This document shows positions 11,574 to 23,101 of a DNA stretch of 64,000 nt, one piece after another. This DNA comes from Arachnopeziza araneosa (taxonomy: Eukaryota; Ascomycota; Leotiomycetes; Helotiales; Arachnopezizaceae), in the NCBI GenBank assembly GCA_003988855.1, contig QYAI01000124.1:68625-132624 (forward strand). The letters run 5' to 3'. The position numbers and the translations under genes are program-made. The notes beneath the pieces were generated by a model that saw nothing but the letters and a program-made list of their open reading frames with translations, ran no database searches and was not told the DNA's origin. How positions within the stretch are numbered: the stretch's first letter is position 1; every line of letters starts with the position of its first letter.

Positions 11574-12740
11574 TTTGAAGAATCTGGTAGTAGTGTTTTT
11601 CGGTTGGAATTGAGAAGAAGAGAGGTTGACATCTTGAAATGACTATTGATCATTTTGTTGAACTTATATACCTACCTCCCTAGATATGTTTTGATTCGGA
11701 CTCTGTCTAGCGGGGACCGGTGCCCGCTTAATTCCGGATCCGGATCGGGGCCGCTAGTCACCGACTTGATACAAACTTTTTTATGCGAGTTCTATCCGAG
11801 AAAAAGTTTTGTATGCGAAAAAATCCGAGTTCGAAGCGGGTGGAGGCCCGCCTCGAAATGTTCAAAAATTCGCGATGTGCAACAAAACGAGAGAGAAGTG
11901 TGAAGCAAAAACATCGGAGGGAAAGTTTGATGATTTCAAGCGCGAGACTCCTGTTACATATATGCTGGTTGCAGAGGATGATAGATATCAACCTAAGAAT
12001 CCAGCTCTTCGACAGCACCTTCAGACCTCATCTTCTCTTCCCTAATACGCTAGCTACCCTTCTATCCCTCGAGCCTAAAACGACCAAAACCCGCCGAGCT
12101 CCCAGATTCCCGCCCTCGTCCCAACCAGAACACGCCTGAAAACACGTAAACTCGCGTCTGGGCCCGAAGAACGCGTCTAAAACAGGCGCTGTTGTTCGCG
12201 CAGCCAGCCCGTTGCGCTGCTCGCCAATCATACGGCCCCTTTTTCGCGATGAAACATTACGCGAGGATCGCACACCAATTGTGCTCACGTGAGGGTGCGT
12301 CTCTCGCGCGTCGGGGGAATGACTCTTCAACACGTCTCTGTTGTTGTTGATATTCCCGGGGCCGCTGTGGCTGGTATAAGAAAGCTGGGGGAGGGTGGGT
12401 CGGCGTCGTCTTTTGCTCATCTACCTCCTCCCTCCTGATCTTGACTCTGGCATCGGAATGTCTTACAGTCAAGCATTCTTCTCTGTTATTCTGAGTTGGG
12501 CATCCTGAACTCTGATTTACTGCTCTCTTGCTTTTGGATCTTGACGAGATATTTTTGGTTCTTTTACGTTGTTCTCTTCTTTTGAAGAAGAGTCAGTTGG
12601 CAGTCAGTCACGTGACCGTGTCAACAAACCTCTCCCCTCTTTCATGTCAAATACTGAATACACAGCTCGGATCCTCAAATAATCAAGTAAGATATCTCTT
12701 CTATGACAAGCAAATACCCAACTGACTCCCTCTCCCAGTC
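11574..12740. other. Intergenic promoter region
   Basis: Divergent space between the isochorismatase-like and F-box genes. Around 11777-11835 two related A/T-rich blocks occur (AAACTTTTTTATGCGAG and AAAAGTTTTGTATGCGAA), an imperfect duplication. A CACGTGACCGTG palindrome-like element lies at about 12609, upstream of the F-box gene. Open frames here overlap in several phases and are not supported. Confidence 0.35.
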
Positions 12741-13949
12741 ATGGACCGTCTCACCAGCCTCCCACCCGAGCTTCTCCTATCAATAATCTCCCACCTTCCA
12801 ACCTCGTCTTCCCTCCTCCCCTTAATACAAACCTGCACCTACCTTCGTGGCTTCGTCCACATCCACTCCGCTACCATCTGCAACAACCTGGTCCTCAGCT
12901 CCCCTTTATACACCCACGCCGCAAACATCCTCACCTCCTCCTTTTCCCCCACTGGCTGGCTCCTCCCCACACATCGCTGCATCCAAGCAGCCGAAACAAG
13001 AATCATCCGTGATAAGATCCTCTTCTCAGGATGTTCATGTCTTTCTTGTCGACAACTCATACACTCATCTGTATCGACAAGTGAGCTGAGCTTAGCTGGA
13101 GAAGGACTTGGGGGCATGTTATGTTTCCCCACTGGGGTGAAGAGGGCATGTAGAGCTGGTCTCGATGATGTTGATAGAATGGGACTAGGGAGAGGAATCT
13201 TAAAACTCTCCGAGTCTGGACCACAGTTTCTCGTCTTTCTCGAGAAGTATAGCTGGGAGATTGTGACGAGGTGGGGTATGAGTAGTGGGGTTGCAACGCC
13301 AGTCGGGGATGACGATGGAGAGGACGAGAGGGAGCCGTTGGCTACTATCCACGAAGAAGAGGAGGGACAGAGAGATCAGGAACAGTACGAAGCAGAGGAG
13401 AGGAGGAGAGAAGAAAAGCAGAGGAAAGACGAAGAGGTATTTAGTTTCATGGTGGGGAACTATTGCGTCCGCCGGTTCCTCGAGGATGTCGAGAAGAATT
13501 TCTCTCGGATCAACGATGACCACGATCCCATCGCAAAAGAACAGTCCACCTCCAAAACGATGACCGAGAAATGCGAGTCCGGACTACGGATACTAAAGTC
13601 ATGCTTCGGAAAAAGAAAAGAGAAACGGACCAAGACACCAGCCCAGAGCATGATGTTCGGCGAGATACCCTCGGACGAAAACGTCCCCGCCATGACCGAG
13701 AAGAAGCGTCCCGTGGCAGCATGGATGAAGGGACTAGTATGGTATTACGGTGTCTCCACCACCAAACCGCTGCCCAAGACGGTCGGTGCCGATCCAGAGA
13801 AGACAAAACTCAGAAATTGTACAGGCAATGTCAAATTCGGGCTGAGCAAAGCCAGGATGAAAGTCCGGAGGGTCTGGAGAAAGTTCGGGAGAGGCAAGAC
13901 TGAAGTCGAGGTTGAGGGAATGGGCGGGTTTCAATCGCTGGATGATTGA
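12741..13949 (+). CDS. F-box protein
   Basis: A single-exon frame of 402 residues. Residues 3-50 form an F-box: LTSLPPELLLSIISHLPTSS, then LLPLIQTCTYLRGFVH, with the conserved Leu-Pro start and the Cys/Tyr-Leu-Arg end. By family knowledge this binds Skp1 and makes the protein a substrate receptor of an SCF ubiquitin ligase. Downstream is a short Cys cluster (FSGCSCLSCRQLIH), then a highly charged Glu/Arg/Lys stretch (about residues 190-232) that is probably coiled-coil, and a basic C-terminal region (KARMKVRRVWRKFGRGK). No leucine-rich repeats, WD repeats or other target-binding domain are recognisable, so substrates cannot be guessed. Start chosen at MDRLTSLPPE, the normal N-terminal position of the F-box. 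Confidence 0.85.
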   Translation: MDRLTSLPPELLLSIISHLPTSSSLLPLIQTCTYLRGFVHIHSATICNNLVLSSPLYTHAANILTSSFSPTGWLLPTHRCIQAAETRIIRDKILFSGCSCLSCRQLIHSSVSTSELSLAGEGLGGMLCFPTGVKRACRAGLDDVDRMGLGRGILKLSESGPQFLVFLEKYSWEIVTRWGMSSGVATPVGDDDGEDEREPLATIHEEEEGQRDQEQYEAEERRREEKQRKDEEVFSFMVGNYCVRRFLEDVEKNFSRINDDHDPIAKEQSTSKTMTEKCESGLRILKSCFGKRKEKRTKTPAQSMMFGEIPSDENVPAMTEKKRPVAAWMKGLVWYYGVSTTKPLPKTVGADPEKTKLRNCTGNVKFGLSKARMKVRRVWRKFGRGKTEVEVEGMGGFQSLDD

Positions 13950-14234
13950 CTTCCAGGTCCTTGGAGGCATTCTATTGTATTTATTATCGATATCCGGTTC
14001 TCATATTCCCAAAAACAGAATAAAATTGTTATCAATCTCAGGGACTTCGGTCTATTATTGATGTATTCTAGTTATTCCAGATATGCCTCCTTGGGATCAA
14101 TTCATTGAGAAGAAATGTTAACCACAGCTAACTAAACTCCAATACCAGCACCATATTTACAGTACATTCGTAATTCATTACGGCCATCAGTTAAAGTCTC
14201 CAAATATGGAGACCCCGCTCATGAGTCGAAGAAC

Positions 14235-15020
14235 TTATTTCTTTCTAGCTTCATAGGTGTAATAAGCCCCGACCACGGCGGCTACAGCTCCTACAACACC
14301 CACGCTAATACCAATTATGTCGTTGAGAGTAAGCGAGCTTCCCTTTCCACCCGAGGAATCATGTGCTGGTGCTAGTGTTTGAGTTGGGGAAGAAGGGCCG
14401 CCTATTGATGAGGTCTGAATAGACAACGATGACGGAGATGTGGTTGGGGAGGTGGAGGTGGTAAATGACGAGGAAGGTGATTTACCTAAGACCGTCAACT
14501 TTTCTTTCTTCCGCTACCAAAGCTCCCTCCACGCTCGGAGATCTAGAGGCGATCGCAGTCTTCGCGCTGCCGAAGTCACGAACAGAGTTCGAAACGCCGT
14601 GGTCGTGACCGTCACCGTAGGAGAGTCATCCGTACCTTGCTGTGTCGTAGTGGGCGTGGCAGCGACGGCGATCGGACCCGTGACCACGAAGCCCGCGCTG
14701 GTACAGTACGCATCGTAAATCGACACGGCGAGACTAGCATCGACCGGATCCTGGCTGCAGCTCTTGCTCACGCAACTGCTGAGGTACGCATCGGCTCTGG
14801 GTTGCAAATCCGCACGGCATATGCATTCATTGGTGATGGCGACGTCGTCGCAGCCCGTGTGATCGGCGAGGAGGTTGGGCGAGAAAGCCCCGGCGCCGCT
14901 GTAGGCAAAGCAGTCTTGTGCGCAGTTCCGTTGCAGTGCATAGGCAGGTGATTCTTGGATGGATATTGTGGTCGAGATGGCTAGGAGCGGAAGGAAGAGG
15001 AAGATGACTGTGGAGAGCAT
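14235..15020 (-). CDS. CFEM-like secreted or membrane-anchored protein (reading frame join uncertain)
   Basis: Two minus-strand frames belong together. The first begins MLSTVIFLFLPLLA (signal peptide) and carries eight Cys in a CFEM-like order: NCAQDC, then TGCDD, ECIC, SSCVSKSCSQD and a late YC before a Gly. The second frame (from about 14498) is Ser/Thr-rich and ends with one membrane span, DIIGISVGVVGAVAAVVGAY, followed by a short basic cytosolic end. CFEM proteins sit on the fungal surface and some bind haem or act in signalling. The join lies between about 14500 and 14560. The only phase-compatible intron I find uses a weak donor (GTGACT) with an AAAAG acceptor, giving about 80 nt, so a frameshift is an alternative. 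Start at 15020 precedes the signal peptide; a longer start at 15062 is possible. Confidence 0.68.
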
Positions 15021-16310
15021 GACGTGGTTCAACAAAACAGACGAACATGCACCTTGTATCAAAGTGTGGGCGAGAAGGGGTTATTTGACAGGGCAAGAAA
15101 ATGCACTCATTATTTCTTTTGATCCTTGGCAAAGCCTTTTTGATTCTTGGCACCACAGATTTATATTCTCGATTTCTTGTCCGAACAGCCTCCAGCCTTG
15201 GCTAGCAAATCACAGAATAGATGAATAGAGACTAACTTCTGCAGCCATTGATCTTGAGGTATTTCTTCAGCTCAGCACTTATGATATTCTACCCACTGAG
15301 AAGTGCAGCTCGAGGACTATGACATAACTTGATACGGTACGGCACTTACGCCACTCCATCGTATGGCTCGTCTCTCGATAAGCTTTTCTTGGCTAGAAAA
15401 CTGTATTGGCCTTCCACACCCTTCTCGTATATGAATCACGTGCTTGTCGTTGGCATAAACAATCTAAGCGAGTCATGTGGAGTTTCCGTCGCGATACTCG
15501 GTAGATCTTCTTCTAACCTTACATTTTACTGTATGCCTATAAGGCATGCTTCAAGAGCTTTCCTTGATCGGAAAGTGCTTCATATACCCCATCGATATGC
15601 AAGTGATCGTGATGGAACAAGCCGGTGCCTAGATCTTGGCCTAGTCCGTCCTCATGTGTTCTAGTGTCGTAGGATTGATGGACGGGAATTTTTGCATTTT
15701 TTGTTATTGTATTTGCTTAAGACTGCTGCAGGTTAGGTGTTGGATGCATCAGGATGATTTGGCGTAAATCTCACCGATCGAAGCCTATAAAAGTGACACT
15801 CTTTAGAGCGGGTTCCTCATTAGTTCACTTATCAGTGCATGTATCCTACAGACTTCATTTGTCCATCATCACTTCATTGAATCCATATCCGCGGCTCACG
15901 CAAACAGGTTGGCACTGAAGAGATTCAAGGAGTCTATATTATAACTCGATTTCAAGTAGCCGATGAAAAGGGAAAGATGATTCCTTAACTAACTGTGCTT
16001 GTGCGATAACAAACCCACGTCTCACATTTATCAATCCAAAATCCCATCGCAATCTTCTTGAGATAGACCATCCCTCATGCCAAGAGCATGTGATGTAGTT
16101 GGTTCTTATTGGCTACTTGACTAACCAACCAGGATCTGCCATGAAGTCGAAGATCGGACAAATGTTCAGCCGCACAGCCTTACGACGATCAGTCTTAACA
16201 TTAACCAAGCAATTCTACATTAGAATGGCATCTTATCCATCAAAGCATCTGAGTTATTGCTCTGTGTTGGAGGTGTATATGAACACGGTCACTCTGCTAC
16301 TGCGAGAAAA
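15021..16310. other. Intergenic, nothing recognised
   Basis: Divergent upstream space of the CFEM-like and NLR-type genes. No open frame here has protein-like composition. Confidence 0.4.
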
Positions 16311-19300
16311 ATGGAACCGTTGGCGGTGGTTGGGCTTGCCAGCCGCGTTGCATCATTCATCAAGTTTGGGACAAGGCTATGCAGCCGTATTCGAGAGTAC
16401 TCGTCCGCTGCAAACGGTTTCCCTGCGGAGCTTTCTGAGCTAGGCGAACGGTTAAGTTATGTTCTAGATACCATTACGTCTTTGGCAGAGGGTAGACGTA
16501 CAAAGCTGGAACATGAAGAAAAGACTCTCCAAGCATGCCTCAAGCAGTGCAAGGAAATAAACAAACTTCTAGACTTGTTCGAACTTCCGATAACCGGTGG
16601 AAATCAACTTGATTGGCTGCGTTGGGACAAAGCCTGGGTAGCATTCAAATCTTTACGCGGAGAGTCTAAGCTTGACGAGATGCAGTCAAATCTGGACAGG
16701 TTGCTCAACCTTGTTGGCCTCCAGGTTCAGATTCAGACAGCTATCGCTGTTGATGATCTCAATTTCAAGATGCGTTCAATGATTCGAAGCGAGAATGAAG
16801 GCGAGTAGTAGGGTCCCCTCGGGCTGCATGAAGCTAAACTTGACAGCAATTGATACACCCATTAACTCTCTTCCTTTTGATCGGAATTCTATGTTTGTAG
16901 GAAGGGAAGACATATTGCTAGAACTGGACAGACTGTTTGCCATGAATGGAGAAAGTCAGCCAAGAGTTGCCTTGTGTGGGCTGGGCGGGGTTGGGTAAGA
17001 TCATATCACCAACATTCCACAACTTCATGAATGTCACTGATTCATGAGTACTAAGTCACAGATTGCATCCGAGTTCGCTTATAGAGAGCTTCTGAAGTCG
17101 CCTCAAGGCTCCATTTTCTGGGTCCATGCAGAAACTAAAGCAAGGTTCGAGGAAGGCTACAAAAGAATTGCCAATATATGCAACATACGGGGTCGAGAAA
17201 GCAAGGATGTGGACTTGATGCAACTCGTTAGAGACTGGTTGCTTGAGACACACAAATGCAAATGGTTAATGATAATTGACAATATTGACGACAAGAATCT
17301 GCTCTTTGAACCGGATGCTTCTACTAACAAAGCACTCTTTGATTATATACCGCGAGGTTCTACAGGATCAATATTATTTACAACAAGAAACAACGATCTG
17401 GGCTACGACATAGCGGGATCACTGGTGACAGTACCTGCATTGGATATGAACGAAGCCAACCAACTGCTGCTGAAGAAACTCGGTTCAACTTTTGAAATCG
17501 AACAAGCAAAAGAGCTCCTCGATGAACTTGAGTTTTTACCGTTAGCGATTGCTCAAGCCACCGCTTACATGTCCAAGAGGCAGATAAATATGTCTCAGTA
17601 TCTTGAAATGTATCGCCACAGCGATGCATCAAAGGTCACATTACTTAGCCACGATATTGTTGGACATGGAAGAGGTGCAACGGCGACGCAATCGGTCATG
17701 ACTACGTGGCTGATTTCTTTTGAATACATCAGAAAGGAGAACCCAATAGCGGCAGATCTACTCTCTCTTATGAGTTTTTTCGATCGACAGGGTATTCCTG
17801 CTTCTTTACTTCCAGCAGAGGACTATAATCCGGTTGACTATGCCGATGCTATCGGATTACTGGAGACATTTTCTCTCATTCTCCCAATGCACGGGAAGAC
17901 CAGTTATGATGTCCATCGTTTGGTTCAATTGGCGACTCGTAATTGGGTTCGTTCTTTTGAGGCTGAAGAGGGGACTAGTAAAGCATCTCAATCACTGCAA
18001 TTGTTATCGATTCGTTTCCCAGAAATAACTCCTGAAAATCAAAATGCATGCGCTGCCTATCTTCCTCATGCAAACACGATCTTAACTTATGAATTCAACG
18101 GTGCATCAATCTCTGATCAAATCAACAAAGCAAGGTTGCTCGTCAATGTTGCATCATATCTGGGCTACATTGGCAGTTATTCAAAAGGGTCTGTCCGAAT
18201 CGAAGAGGCGTTGTGGATTTACGTAGAATATTTGGGACAAGATCATGAATGTACACTCTTGTGCATGGAACGGTGGGCGTCATTTACATCCGACAAAGGT
18301 GAATATAACTTGGCGGAACAGATTACTCGCCTAGCATTGAGTGAATTTGAAAGGGTGAGCGGGCCTTCAAGCCACGGTGCACTTTTCTGCGCTCATAATC
18401 TCTCTGTACTTCTCTGCAAAAGAGGACAATACACTAGCGCCCATGAACTAGCACGTCAAACTCTGCAGAGACAAGATATACTTCTGGGATGCGAACATCC
18501 TGAAACCATGCAAAGCATGCATCAACTAGGCTCCAGTCTCCTGTACTTGGGAAAGTACGACGAAGCAGAAAATATTAGTCGGAAAGCAATGGAAGGTAGA
18601 GAAAAAATCTTGGGCAAAGATAATACAGAAACACAAAGTTCTGCAAGCCTAGTGGCAAAAGTGTGTCTACAGCAAGGAAAACTCCACGAGGCTGAAGAGA
18701 TTGAGAAACAAATACTTGCTAGAAAGGAAAAATTGTTTGGAAAAACCCACCCGGAGACAATGAGGAGCGTATCTAGGCTTAGTCCGATATTCAGAAAACA
18801 GAAGAAGTATGAAGATGCCGAGAAAATGATACGCCAATCGTTAGTTTGGTCTACGCGCATTCGCGGAGAGAGTCACCCAGAAACTTTGATTGCAATGAAT
18901 AATCTTGCAGGCATATTGTTATGTCAAAAAAAGACCTCTGAAGCCGAACATCTATACCGCCCTATTCTTGGAGGGGAAGTAAACGTCTTGGAGTCTGATC
19001 ACCCCGAAATTCTGTTAATAAGGTCAAATTTGGAGGCGACACTCTTCATTCAGAATAAGCTTACAGAGGCAGAAGAACTTTTGCAGAAATCGTTAAGTAT
19101 TTACCAGAATACCCTTGGAGATGCTCACCCAGCTACGTTGTCATGCATGAACAATCTGGCTATCGTACTTTCCAGGTTGGGGCTTCACCATGAATCTTCC
19201 ATTCTGTTCGACCGATGTTTGTTGGGCCGCGAGAGCATCCTTGGACCTGACCACCCACTCACAATAAATACACGAGATATGCATGCCACACCTGTCGGTT

Positions 19301-19326
19301 CGTTGGATTTCGCAGAAATTGTTTGA
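16311..19326 (+). CDS. NLR-type STAND protein: SesA-like, NB-ARC, kinesin-light-chain-like TPR
   Basis: The start is set at MEPLAVVGLASRVASFIKFG, typical of the SesA-type helical N-terminal domain of fungal NLR-like proteins. Proposed exons are 16311-16773, 16847-16994 and 17049-19326 (962 residues, whole codons). An NB-ARC NTPase follows: FVGRED, a P-loop interrupted by intron 2, Walker B region KWLMIIDNIDD, GSTGSILFTTRN, LEFLPLAIAQATAYM, and a VHRLVQ element. The C-terminal 400 residues contain about eight roughly 42-residue TPRs of the kinesin-light-chain type (HPETLIAMNNLAGILL, EAEELLQKSLSIYQ). By family knowledge these proteins sense a ligand through the repeats and signal through the N-terminal domain, often in heterokaryon incompatibility or defence. 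The only in-frame acceptor of intron 2 yields GLGGVGTKSQ rather than GLGGVGKSQ, so nucleotide binding may be impaired. Intron 1 boundaries are less certain. Confidence 0.85.
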
Positions 19327-20420
19327 TGGCTCAATCGAATGTGTGACTAGGTGTATTGAGATCTCTGCGGTGCATGTTAGCGTTAAAGTTGAGAATGGTG
19401 TTGGCCTGAACTATAGCGTTTCTCTCGGAGTGAAAATGAGATTATTTTGGTGCATCAGCCAGGAAACACAAAAGGGTCGTTCTTTCGAGATCAGCTGTAG
19501 CTCCTTTGCTTTAATTTCTTTGAGCTACCCGCCCTGGCGGGATGGAACTGGCCAGCGAGATTCGAGTTCTCCGACATCCTCGTTCTGTCTACAATTGCAT
19601 TCGGCTCAGGCTAAGCAATCTTTTACATGTAACTCTTCCGGCTTATTTAGTCGTCTTTTTTATGCCTAATGAAACTAGTAAGCTTCACACGCAGTTTTAA
19701 GTAACATATAAGTCATAGTGGTAGTGTAATTTCCACCAGAAAATAGTCTCCGGCTTGGTTTTAAAGACTTTGCCGCGAGACTGACGGTGACTCGAAATTC
19801 AGATGGGCCAGTTACGATTTCGGATTTTCAAGTCAGGTTTACAAAGGTGTTTCATCCGAAGACGAGGGCAAATTGGTGTATTGCTCAGGCTAGGTATGAA
19901 TGATGCACTAAGATATATTTGAGGGCTATTCCCATTGTCGGAGAACAAGATTCTCGTTATCACCTCTCTCTCTAGATATCATGCTCAAACAATCTTTTTA
20001 GATTAAAGTCTCTTCTTTCCTATCTCAATCTACCAAGCAGCATAGTTCGAAAAAAGTGTCTATCGCTGCATATCTGATGCCAGCCCCTCACAAACCGCCT
20101 TTCCACCTCGCGTGTTCTCGCCACACATCGTTGTCGATGAAGAGTATTATTTATATATCTCCACATTTTATGATTTTCTTCGAATACCATATTAACTATG
20201 TAATTCTTATTTCCAAACAGAATATCTACTTGATTATATATCAAGGCGTCTTTAACTTAGTTAAGTTAAGTTAGGCCACGTGTCATGACTAAGCAATCTC
20301 GCTTCGGAGTTATCTTGACGTGAGACCACCGAACTCCATCAACTCACGTTCCACAACCTCGAAAGATCTTCATCGTTCCAGAAGCCTCGGGAAAAGCCCC
20401 CGAAGTGGTTGTACTACTTC
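19327..20420. other. AT-rich intergenic, nothing recognised
   Basis: About 1.1 kb between the NLR-type gene and the Zn2Cys6 regulator. The 128-codon frame at 19283-19669 is the read-through of the NLR 3' end in another phase. A short TTAAGTTAAGTTAGG direct repeat lies near 20260. Confidence 0.4.
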
Positions 20421-22681
20421 ATGGAGCTATCATCGAACCCTCTACCTATCAAACCGGTCAGAGCATGCACGACATGTGTTCGCGCCAAAGCCAAATGTGT
20501 TCCCGGTGGTGCTGAATTCCTGGGGAAATGTCAGAGGTAAATCCATTCAACTCGCGAGCCAAACTGCCAAACTAACCTCTTTAGATGTTATCGGCTCTTA
20601 AAAACATGTGAGCCAGCCGCGTCAAAAGTGAGACCTGAGCCACGGAAACGCAGGGGTGTAGATTCCAGGTATGCCTCTCTGAATGCTGGAGCCTGGTTCT
20701 CTTAGCATGATGTGAAGAACAACTTCATTCTCTCTCTAGCTCTTCATAGCGTTTCATAACCATGACTGATAACTTTATAGTCGAGTTTCCAAAGTCCGAG
20801 TTGAGAAGCTTGAAGAGAAGTTGGATGATCTCGTTACGCTGCTCAGATCAACCAAGCAGAACGACCCCATTATAGTTTCGCCAACTCCAACTCTAAATAA
20901 CTCAGCCAATACAGCTTCTTCAAGATCTCCGGACATAGAAGTATCTAGTGCCTCAGAAATATCTGCTCCAGAAGCCCAAGCTGATGACTGGGATGAACGG
21001 CTCCACCTCGGCGGACCAATTCGCAAACGGTTTGCGATGGCCGACGACAACATTCCTCCGCTGGTTCCACCACTTGCTCCTGGAGTTACAGCAGCCTCCT
21101 TCCATATTAGTCCAATAGATCTTGGTGGCCAAGATCATAACGCCATGTTGAACATTTTTCGGTCCGAAATGTGCCCAAATTTCCCCTTTGTAAAGATCTC
21201 GGATGATATGACAGCGGAAGAACTTCGCCAAGAGCGCCCTTCCTTATACACGGCAATTATGGCTGTTACTAGCAGGATTACATCGCTTCAAACTTCGATT
21301 GGCAAAGATGTCTTGCAACAGATAGCCAAGAGAGTTCATATAGACCACGAAAGGAATATGGATCTTCTATTGGCTTGTATCACTTATGCAACATGGTGAG
21401 TGATTGAAATTTCTCCTCACTTCTCTTCTAAGTCTTTATTTTACAGGTGTCCTTTCCACTTTTTCAACATCCCAACCATAACCTCCTTATTATCAACTGC
21501 GCATACCTTGATTGCTGATCTTGGTTTTAATCGCTCGGGCGTCAGAGAGGAGCAGATGCCCTTTAGGAATGCAGTACTAATTTCATGCGCCGTTGTACTT
21601 CCGTCACTAACACGGAGCATTGAAGACCGCCGAGCCGTTTTAGGTTCATGGTATTTGACTTCAGTGTACGTGAATCAGTCTATCTTGGTATCCTAAAGTT
21701 AACGATGCTTAGGATGTCATCTTTTTTTCACCGGTTGGACAAACCACTTTGGACGCCATATCTAGAAGAATGCTGCCAGATCCTCTCCGAGACTGGTCAC
21801 GAATCATGTGTCGTAGGGCTCGTCAAAATCCAACTGACAGCCGAAAGAATTTTGCTTAGTCCATGGCATGGAAACCCCACCCTGTCGGCAAACAAAGGAT
21901 TATGTATTCCTCCTTTGATATACTTGAAATCGATTGAGAGCCAGTTGGAGGAATTGAAGCGGGATCTAGCTCTGGTTTCACAAAACAACGGTAATAGATG
22001 AACAGATCTAGCGAAAATTTGAGCTAATTTTGTTAATTTGTAGTCATATTGCGACTTTGCATCAACAATGTCTATATTCTTCTTTATAAAATAGGTCTTT
22101 CAAAATCAGCAGCTCTGCCAACATTCACAAATCAGGAGTTCAACCGTGTCGAAATACTTTTTAAATGCGTCCAAGCATGCAAAGATTTCTTTGATGATCT
22201 TCTCGGGATACCATTAGAAAAATATCACAGTTTCTCAGTCCCTATGTGTACTCAAATGACAGGAAACTTAGGTATTCTTCAGCTTCTCTCGACCTTTGAC
22301 CATCCAGAATGGGATTCTTCATGGGTTCGCGAAAAGCTCACCTTTCTTGGTATCCTAGGACAGCTAGAGAAGAATTATCGAGAAATCAAGCGCATATTGG
22401 GTTTTGATCTACATACTTCCGAAGGTGTCGATATATACTCTCATACAGCTGCGAAATTAGGATGGATGAAAACATACTTCGAGAACAAAGCGACTGATGC
22501 AGCCTCACGGGAGATACAAAAACAGGAAGGCATCAAGGCTTTTTTCCCGCAGCCTGAGCAGACTGCGATACGGCCTGATCCAATGCTGACTGATCCTATC
22601 GGAGAGGAGATGCTGGATCTACTGGATGAGGCATGGATGCGTGATATTATGATCCCATGGGAATTTCAAGAGCTGCCGTGA
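20421..22681 (+). CDS. Zn(II)2Cys6 fungal transcription factor
   Basis: Six exons (20421-20536, 20585-20668, 20781-21395, 21447-21665, 21713-21990, 22044-22681) give 649 residues and sum to whole codons. The zinc cluster is split by intron 1: ACTTCVRAKAKCVPG is followed by KCQRCYRLLKTCEP, giving C-x2-C-x6-C-x10-C-x2-C-x6-C. A basic linker (KVRPEPRKRRGV) and a dimerisation helix (SKVRVEKLEEKLDDLVTLL) follow. The middle region (FHISPIDLGG, CPNFPFVKI, LLLACITYATW, STAHTLIADLGFNR) has the pattern of the fungal-specific regulatory domain. The protein ends WMRDIMIPWEFQELP, a common ending of this group. It should be nuclear and bind CGG-containing sites. The DHA2-type exporter lies 420 bp downstream on the same strand with CGG-rich repeats between the two, suggesting a regulator/transporter pair. 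Confidence 0.92.
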
Positions 22682-23101
22682 TTGATAATTCTTGGGTCGG
22701 ATTTTGTGAGGCAATAGGACGGAGATGGAATTAAGCCACCCGCACCGGAGACGGGGCCACAGGGCGCGACCGCTCGATCTTCTCAGGGGGTGAACTTTTT
22801 CTGATTGGCTTGAACGGCTACATTGTGCGATGTAGCCAATCATAATATTGATGCTGACAGACGGATGAGGAACGGAGACGGAATGCACAAAGTCAGTCCG
22901 GCCTCCGTTTGGATACGCCAATTAGCTCGGGGTCTCGGGCTTAACTTGGGCACCTAAAACTATCGAATTTCAACACATAAGGGCAAAGCCTCCTCGTCGC
23001 ACAGATGTAGCAGAAACAACTCGACACTATTAACTCACTTGACTGAGGTGTAATCGGTCTACATACACCATCTGGTGTCTAAATTTGGGTACGATTTCAA
23101 C
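22682..23101 (+). promoter_or_regulatory. Candidate regulator sites: repeated CGGAGA(C/T)GG and a CCAAT hairpin
   Basis: The spacer upstream of the exporter gene holds three same-strand copies of a CGGAGA(C/T)GG motif (GGACGGAGATGGAAT at 22717, ACCGGAGACGGGG at 22744, GGAACGGAGACGGAAT at 22869) and one reverse CTCCGTTT near 22902. CGG triplets are the classical half-site of Zn2Cys6 factors. Between them lies a perfect 8-bp hairpin, GGCTACAT with a 6-nt loop and ATGTAGCC (22816-22837), flanked by GATTGGCT and AGCCAATC, which carry CCAAT-box cores on both strands. That these are sites for the adjacent regulator is inference. Confidence 0.5.

Noticed and set aside
11740..11900. Possible transposon terminal repeat (A/T-rich ATGCGA blocks)
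   Set aside because: Only one short imperfect pair, without inverted ends, transposase frame or target duplication.
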